NCBI GenBank assembly: GCA_946622415.1 | Contig: CAMOPX010000008.1 | Location: 1-64,000, forward strand | Direction of reading: 5' to 3' | DNA: 64,000 bases | Origin: an uncultured bacterium | GTDB lineage: Bacteria; Cyanobacteriota; Vampirovibrionia; Gastranaerophilales; Gastranaerophilaceae | Shown: piece after piece, positions 59,528 through 64,000 of the stretch | How positions within the stretch are numbered: position 1 is the first letter of the stretch | Layout of the letters: each line of letters opens with the position of its first letter | Notes under the pieces: generated by a model | What the model was told of the DNA's origin: nothing | Databases searched by the model: none | Seen by the model: the letters and a program-made list of their open reading frames with translations, nothing else | Translations under genes and position numbers: made by a program

Positions 59528-61008
59528 GCTTGTTCCGGGTTTTTGTGCATTTCTTCTTCGAGTTTTTTGATTGCCGGGTTTCTGTGGTCGCCATCGTTTA
59601 ACATTTTTCTTAAAAGTATTGTTGCTTTAGGTTGTAATACTCCCATTGCAATGGTTGCTATTGCAACATTTGCCAATATTGAAAATACCTTGTAGCCTTT
59701 AATTGCTTTTATGTTTTGTATATTTTCCGCTAAATCTTCAATATTATTAAAGCTCTTTAATAAATCCTTTTCTTTAATTGCACTAATCATACTTATGGCT
59801 TTATTTCCGTCTTTTTCTACTGTTTTTAAGGCGCCATTCTTTTCTAATATATCAATAAGGGAGTGTTTCGGGTCTAATTTATATATTTCTTCGATTATAT
59901 TTTTTCCGCTGTTTTTTATTTCTTTAATTTTATCTTTTGATTCAAATATTTTTGTTTTTAAATCTTTATCAAACAAAACCTTTGGATCTAATCCGACAGG
60001 CATTTTGAAGTATTTACCCAATTTTTCAAAGCCGGCTTGTATCGGTTTTGCAAGACCATATATGAAGGCAATTTGGCAAATTTCTTTAAAGGCAACTTCT
60101 TTCTTTTCACCTTTTCTTGCTTCTGCCAGTCTTGTTGATGTAATAACACCGTCTAAAATCAGTGTATTTAAAATTGGATTTGTCATAAATGCACTTAAAC
60201 CGGTAAATGGAATATTATTTTTATTTGTATTTTTTAATTTGCTTGTGAAATTTTGGTGAAGGTTATCTGATGTGAGATTTTTATTGATTAAAATTTTAGA
60301 TGCGTTATTTTTCTTTTTAACGTCTTTTTTGATTCTTTCTTCGGTTGATTTTTGTTTGAATTTAATGATATTAACTAAAGCAACCGCACTGATACCTGTT
60401 GCGAGGACAAATTTTCCGATTTGAAAACCTTTATACATTTGAGCATTTGTCGGAATTAATTTTTCAGGTAATTTTAATTTTGTAATTATATTTTTTGCTG
60501 TTTCGTTTTTATCTTTTAAGGTTGATAAAATTTCTTTTTCTGCAAGAGATGCGGGATTTGTTGAATTATTTATAAAATTATCCTGAATATTTTTGTATGC
60601 ATTCTTGTTTATACCGTCATGGATCATATTGCCGAAAAATTTGGCTATGGGATTTGCTTTTTCAAGTTTAGCGTTTTTTGCTGTTTCTGCAGCAATATCT
60701 TTAGGATTTATAATTAAATTTGTATCAAAATTTGGATTTAATTTAAAAAACGGATATACCGTTTTATCTATAACCCATTTTAGTGCGGGAATCATTAAAA
60801 GCCAAACGGCACCCGTACCAAAGCCTTCTATAGCTTTTTCTCTTGCATCGTCTTTTCCGCCCTCTTTTGAATATGTGTAAACAACGGCACCGTTTGCCAT
60901 TGAATCTTTAACCAGCATTGGCACAATAGAATCATTGTTGTTACCTAACTGTGAAAGTAATTTTATTCCTTTATTTGTAAAATCTGTTGTTATGCTTTGA
61001 ATACTCAT
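59524..61008 (-). CDS. Hypothetical membrane protein with F-x-G motif
   Basis: 494 aa, several hydrophobic segments, NNIPFTGLSAF. Confidence 0.6.
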   Translation of the reverse strand: MSIQSITTDFTNKGIKLLSQLGNNNDSIVPMLVKDSMANGAVVYTYSKEGGKDDAREKAIEGFGTGAVWLLMIPALKWVIDKTVYPFFKLNPNFDTNLIINPKDIAAETAKNAKLEKANPIAKFFGNMIHDGINKNAYKNIQDNFINNSTNPASLAEKEILSTLKDKNETAKNIITKLKLPEKLIPTNAQMYKGFQIGKFVLATGISAVALVNIIKFKQKSTEERIKKDVKKKNNASKILINKNLTSDNLHQNFTSKLKNTNKNNIPFTGLSAFMTNPILNTLILDGVITSTRLAEARKGEKKEVAFKEICQIAFIYGLAKPIQAGFEKLGKYFKMPVGLDPKVLFDKDLKTKIFESKDKIKEIKNSGKNIIEEIYKLDPKHSLIDILEKNGALKTVEKDGNKAISMISAIKEKDLLKSFNNIEDLAENIQNIKAIKGYKVFSILANVAIATIAMGVLQPKATILLRKMLNDGDHRNPAIKKLEEEMHKNPEQA

Positions 61009-61200
61009 ATTAAACCTTTTTAATCAATTATAGTCCCCAAATTAAGTTCATTAATTTTTGAACTTGTCGATTGATTTGAGATTTTGTTTTTATGTTTTTT
61101 GAAAAAATTAAACTACACATATTCCTACCTTTTAATTAACGTTTTTGAAAAAAATTTATTGCTATTTTATGAAATCATTTATACAAATTTTAACAATAAA

Positions 61201-61230
61201 AAAGACCTTCCGAATCGAAGGCCTTTTTTC
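61201..61230 (-). terminator. Terminator downstream of the 28-aa ORF
   Basis: GACCTTC-cgaatc-GAAGGCC with A/T tracts on both sides. Confidence 0.75.
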
Positions 61231-61243
61231 TAAAATTATTTTT

Positions 61244-61330
61244 TTATTTCTTTTCAATCGGAATGAAAACAAGGCCTTGTTCTTTAAAAGGTCTCATACG
61301 TCGAATCAATTCAATTAAAAATTTAATCAT
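61244..61330 (-). CDS. Unannotated 28-aa small protein MIKFLIELIRRMRPFKEQGLVFIPIEKK
   Basis: ATG preceded by GAGGAAATAA (SD), followed by a rho-independent terminator; absent from the supplied ORF track because of its length. Confidence 0.6.
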   Translation of the reverse strand: MIKFLIELIRRMRPFKEQGLVFIPIEKK

Positions 61331-61541
61331 TTATTTCCTCAAATTTTCTACATTGGACATGTTACTACATATTTTTTGTTTTGTCTACATGTGAAAAGAA
61401 TTTTTATTTGGTTTTTTGGGATGTTTGTTTGATTTATTTATAGATTTAGAGAAAAACTATCTATAATAAATACAAAAACAGAACGGATTTTTATTCTTTG
61501 TTCCATTCTGTTTTGTATTTTATTAATCTTATAATTTAAAA

Positions 61542-62798
61542 TTAAACTTCCTCTTGTTCTTCTTGTTCCTGAGTTTCGGAATCATCAAGAGAATCTTCTT
61601 CATCTATACCTGTTTGAGAAGTTTCTTCCACAGCTTCTTCAGCTATTTCATCAATCGGTTCTTCTTCTTCGATTGCGTAATCTTCTTTTACTTCCTCATC
61701 TTCGTTGTAGTTATTTTCAACGGCTTGATTGTTTTCTATTTCTCTTGCTTGTGATTCTGATTTTATATCGATTTTCCAACCTGTTAATCTGTGAGCAAGT
61801 CTTACGTTTTGTCCTTCTCTGCCTATTGCAAGCGATAATTGGTCATCAGGAACAATAACAAATGCTTCATGTCTGTCTTCTTCGTCTGCGAGAATGTCAA
61901 CAGATATAATTCTTGCCGGAGAAAGTGCATTAACTATATATTCAACAGGGTCTTCCGAGTATCTTACGATATCAATTTTTTCGTTTTTCAATTCTGACAC
62001 AATTGTTTGTATTCTTGAACCTCTCGGACCGATACAAGCGCCGACTGAATCTACTGAAGGGTCGTTTGACCATACGGCTAATTTTGTTCTGAAGCCTGCT
62101 TCACGGGAAATTGATTTAATTTCTACGATTCCATCTTCAATTTCAGGAACTTCAAGTTCAAACAATTCTCTTACGATTTCCGCATGGGCTTGCGAAACGA
62201 TAACTTGAGGAAGTTTAGATGTTTCTTTTACATCAAGAACAAAAACTCTGATTCTGTTTCCGGGTTTATAGTATTCTCCTGGGATTTGTTCTTTGTATGG
62301 CATTATTGCATCTGTTTTTCCTATGTTAATGATTACGGCTCTGTCGGTTCTTCTTTGAATTATACCTGTAATCAGAGTACCTTTTTTAGATAAGAATTCA
62401 TCTAAAACCATTTTTCTTTCAGCTTCTCTGATTCTTTGTGTAATAACTTGTTTTGCGCTTTGTGCTGCTACTCTGCCAAAGTTTTCGGGTGTAACTTCTA
62501 TTTTTACTTCATCATCAAGTTCGACATCTTCATCAATTTCTTTTGCGTTTTCCAATGAGATTTCGGTATTTTCGTCTTCCACTTTATTAACAACAACTTT
62601 TGTTCTGAAAACGCCGATTTCTCCTGCTTGCTCGTCTAAAATCGCTTCAACATTGGTTGCTTCTTTATCTTTTATATGTTTTTTGTATGCTGCAACCAAT
62701 GCATCGCAAAGAGAAGATACAAGTATATCTTTTGAAATGCCTTTTTCGCGTTCAAACTGTTCTGCTGCTTCAAATAATGCAGTTCCGATTTTAATCAT
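61542..62798 (-). CDS. nusA: Transcription termination/antitermination protein NusA
   Basis: SREAGFRTKLAVWSNDPSVDSVGACIGPRGSRIQTIVSELKNEKIDIV, ALSPA, LAIGREGQNVRLAHRLTGWKIDI. Confidence 0.97.
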   Translation of the reverse strand: MIKIGTALFEAAEQFEREKGISKDILVSSLCDALVAAYKKHIKDKEATNVEAILDEQAGEIGVFRTKVVVNKVEDENTEISLENAKEIDEDVELDDEVKIEVTPENFGRVAAQSAKQVITQRIREAERKMVLDEFLSKKGTLITGIIQRRTDRAVIINIGKTDAIMPYKEQIPGEYYKPGNRIRVFVLDVKETSKLPQVIVSQAHAEIVRELFELEVPEIEDGIVEIKSISREAGFRTKLAVWSNDPSVDSVGACIGPRGSRIQTIVSELKNEKIDIVRYSEDPVEYIVNALSPARIISVDILADEEDRHEAFVIVPDDQLSLAIGREGQNVRLAHRLTGWKIDIKSESQAREIENNQAVENNYNEDEEVKEDYAIEEEEPIDEIAEEAVEETSQTGIDEEDSLDDSETQEQEEQEEV

Positions 62799-63303
62799 TA
62801 ATTTCTCCTTTATTTTTATTGATTTCTATTTTGTCGTTTAATTTTGTATAGTGAATTTTTTCCATAGGAATAGTATATATATTTTCTTTGTATTCCGCTT
62901 TGATTCCAAAGTTTTCATTGTAATCCAAAAGTTTTGCGCTCAGAGTTTTTTCTTCAATGCCCTCTATTGAATTTTTGAGTTTAATAATTACGTCATGCCC
63001 TTTGAATATCATGTATTCTTTTGGGGATTTGAATTTTCTGTCTAAACCCGGGGAAGAAACTTCAAGGTAGTATTTAAAAGGAATAAGTTCATCAAGCATA
63101 TCTCCTAAGCTTCTTGAAATGTTTTCGCAATCGAGATGCGAAACACTATGCTCAAAAGAATAAATAAAAATTCTTAAAAAATTATGCCCGTTTTCTTTTT
63201 CAAGAGAAATTTCAATAGGAATAAGTCCATAGCGCATTGCCGTATTTTCAATTACGGGTGTGATATTTTCTATAATTTCTCTTTTGCTTAAAAATTCCTT
63301 CAT
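62791..63303 (-). CDS. rimP: Ribosome maturation factor RimP
   Basis: LEKENGHNFLRIFIYS...CENISRSLGDMLDE...YYLEVSSPGLDR. Confidence 0.93.
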   Translation of the reverse strand: MKEFLSKREIIENITPVIENTAMRYGLIPIEISLEKENGHNFLRIFIYSFEHSVSHLDCENISRSLGDMLDELIPFKYYLEVSSPGLDRKFKSPKEYMIFKGHDVIIKLKNSIEGIEEKTLSAKLLDYNENFGIKAEYKENIYTIPMEKIHYTKLNDKIEINKNKGEIND

Positions 63304-63326
63304 TGTTTAACCCTTATAAAAACAAA

Positions 63327-63351
63327 GAACGCCAACGTTAACGCTGCGTTC
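63327..63351 (-). promoter_or_regulatory. Terminator/attenuator-like hairpin in the rimP-nusA leader
   Basis: Minus strand GAACGC...GCGTTC followed by TTTGTTTTTA, about 25 nt before the rimP ATG. Confidence 0.5.
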
Positions 63352-63375
63352 CAGTTTTTATTATTGTATAAACCG

Positions 63376-63425
63376 GTTTGTGGATAGCCACAAACAGATT
63401 ATAACATTAAAAAAATAAATTTAAA
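63376..63425 (-). promoter_or_regulatory. Promoter-like sequence and 5'-end hairpin of the rimP-nusA leader
   Basis: Minus strand TTTAAA (63420..63425) - 16 nt - TATAAT (63398..63403), then GTTTGTGG-ctat-CCACAAAC (63376..63395). Confidence 0.5.
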
Positions 63426-63432
63426 GTAAATG

Positions 63433-64000
63433 TTAATTATTCTTCATAAGTTCGTTTACGAGATATGCAACACCGGGTCTTTTATCGTATGCGGCTTCAT
63501 TATTAATATCGCCATTATTCTGCGATAAATCTTTGTATACAGATGTACCCGAATATACATATGAAGCGGCATAGTCTTTGTTTTTATTGTAACATTCTGC
63601 GAATTCAAGACAACTGGACATAGTTGAAAAATCATTTTCTAAGCCGTACGTTGCACAAATATCGTTTTTAAAATAGTCATAATGATCAAGAATTGCCGCT
63701 TCTGCTGATTCTTCAAAAGTATAATATAATAGTCCCTTGGGTTCATGTTCGGTAGGTTTTCCTAACGGATCGCCGTTTTGGAAATAGCAATTAAAATTAT
63801 TTTCAGATTCTCGATAATGTATTGCGCATATTAATTCTGTCGGCATTCTGACGCCGATTTTTTCATATACATCATCCGAAATTATTTCATATACTTCTTT
63901 ATTGTTTTTGTATGTTTCCGTAACTTTTTTTGTTATATTTTCAAAACTGTCTTCTAATTCGGGACTAACGTATTTTTCGATATCAATATCCTGTTTTATT
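63433..64000 (-). CDS. Peptidoglycan hydrolase-like protein, 5' end outside the window
   Basis: ORF is open to the window edge (…VYEKIGVRMPTELICAIHYRESENNFNCYFQNGDPLGKPTEHEPKG); IHYRES-NNF-NGDPLG resembles lysozyme-like domains. Confidence 0.65.
   Translation of the reverse strand, partial: IKQDIDIEKYVSPELEDSFENITKKVTETYKNNKEVYEIISDDVYEKIGVRMPTELICAIHYRESENNFNCYFQNGDPLGKPTEHEPKGLLYYTFEESAEAAILDHYDYFKNDICATYGLENDFSTMSSCLEFAECYNKNKDYAASYVYSGTSVYKDLSQNNGDINNEAAYDKRPGVAYLVNELMKNN

Overview
AT-rich bacterial window, densely coded on both strands. Taxonomy is inference only: gene content and protein style (F-x-G motif proteins, small Ala/Lys proteins, partial flagellar set) suggest a gut Melainabacteria/Gastranaerophilales-like genome. 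Main blocks: (1) uvrA; (2) a flagellar segment with two tandem FlgE/F/G-like proteins, FliJ-like, FliL, a FliN/SpoA-domain protein and a 1190-aa coiled-coil/CHAP-like protein; (3) fatty acid/phospholipid genes fabG-fabD-plsX followed by an L32-like protein with a repetitive Lys/Ala/Glu/Thr tail; (4) leuD, queE, a DnaJ-family gene and tRNA-Arg(CCG); (5) a ~10.7 kb minus-strand surface-glycan cassette containing a GDP-heptose pathway (gmhA, hddA, an hddC-gmhB fusion, an epimerase, several GT2s, an F420-beta/pyruvyl-transferase fusion); (6) gdhA, pnuC, an OmpH/Skp-like gene, nadE; (7) two TPR genes and a GGDEF gene; (8) glyS, tRNA-Glu, galE, PHP, ymdB, rny, nusA, rimP. The most unusual signals are non-coding or cryptic: a ~500-bp array of modular repeats at 46.4-46.9 kb in which a conserved scaffold carries interchangeable hairpins, with related sequence at the left window edge and next to tRNA-Glu; a structured ~136-nt element followed by a duplicated tRNA-Glu 3' end plus terminator; RNase Y whose membrane anchor is only encoded if translation starts at a non-canonical AUU; a tRNA-Arg with an apparent A19-U56 replacement of the G19-C56 tertiary pair; an unannotated 28-aa ORF with SD and terminator; and a hairpin leader ahead of rimP-nusA. 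No CRISPR array, reverse transcriptase, transposase or integrase was seen.
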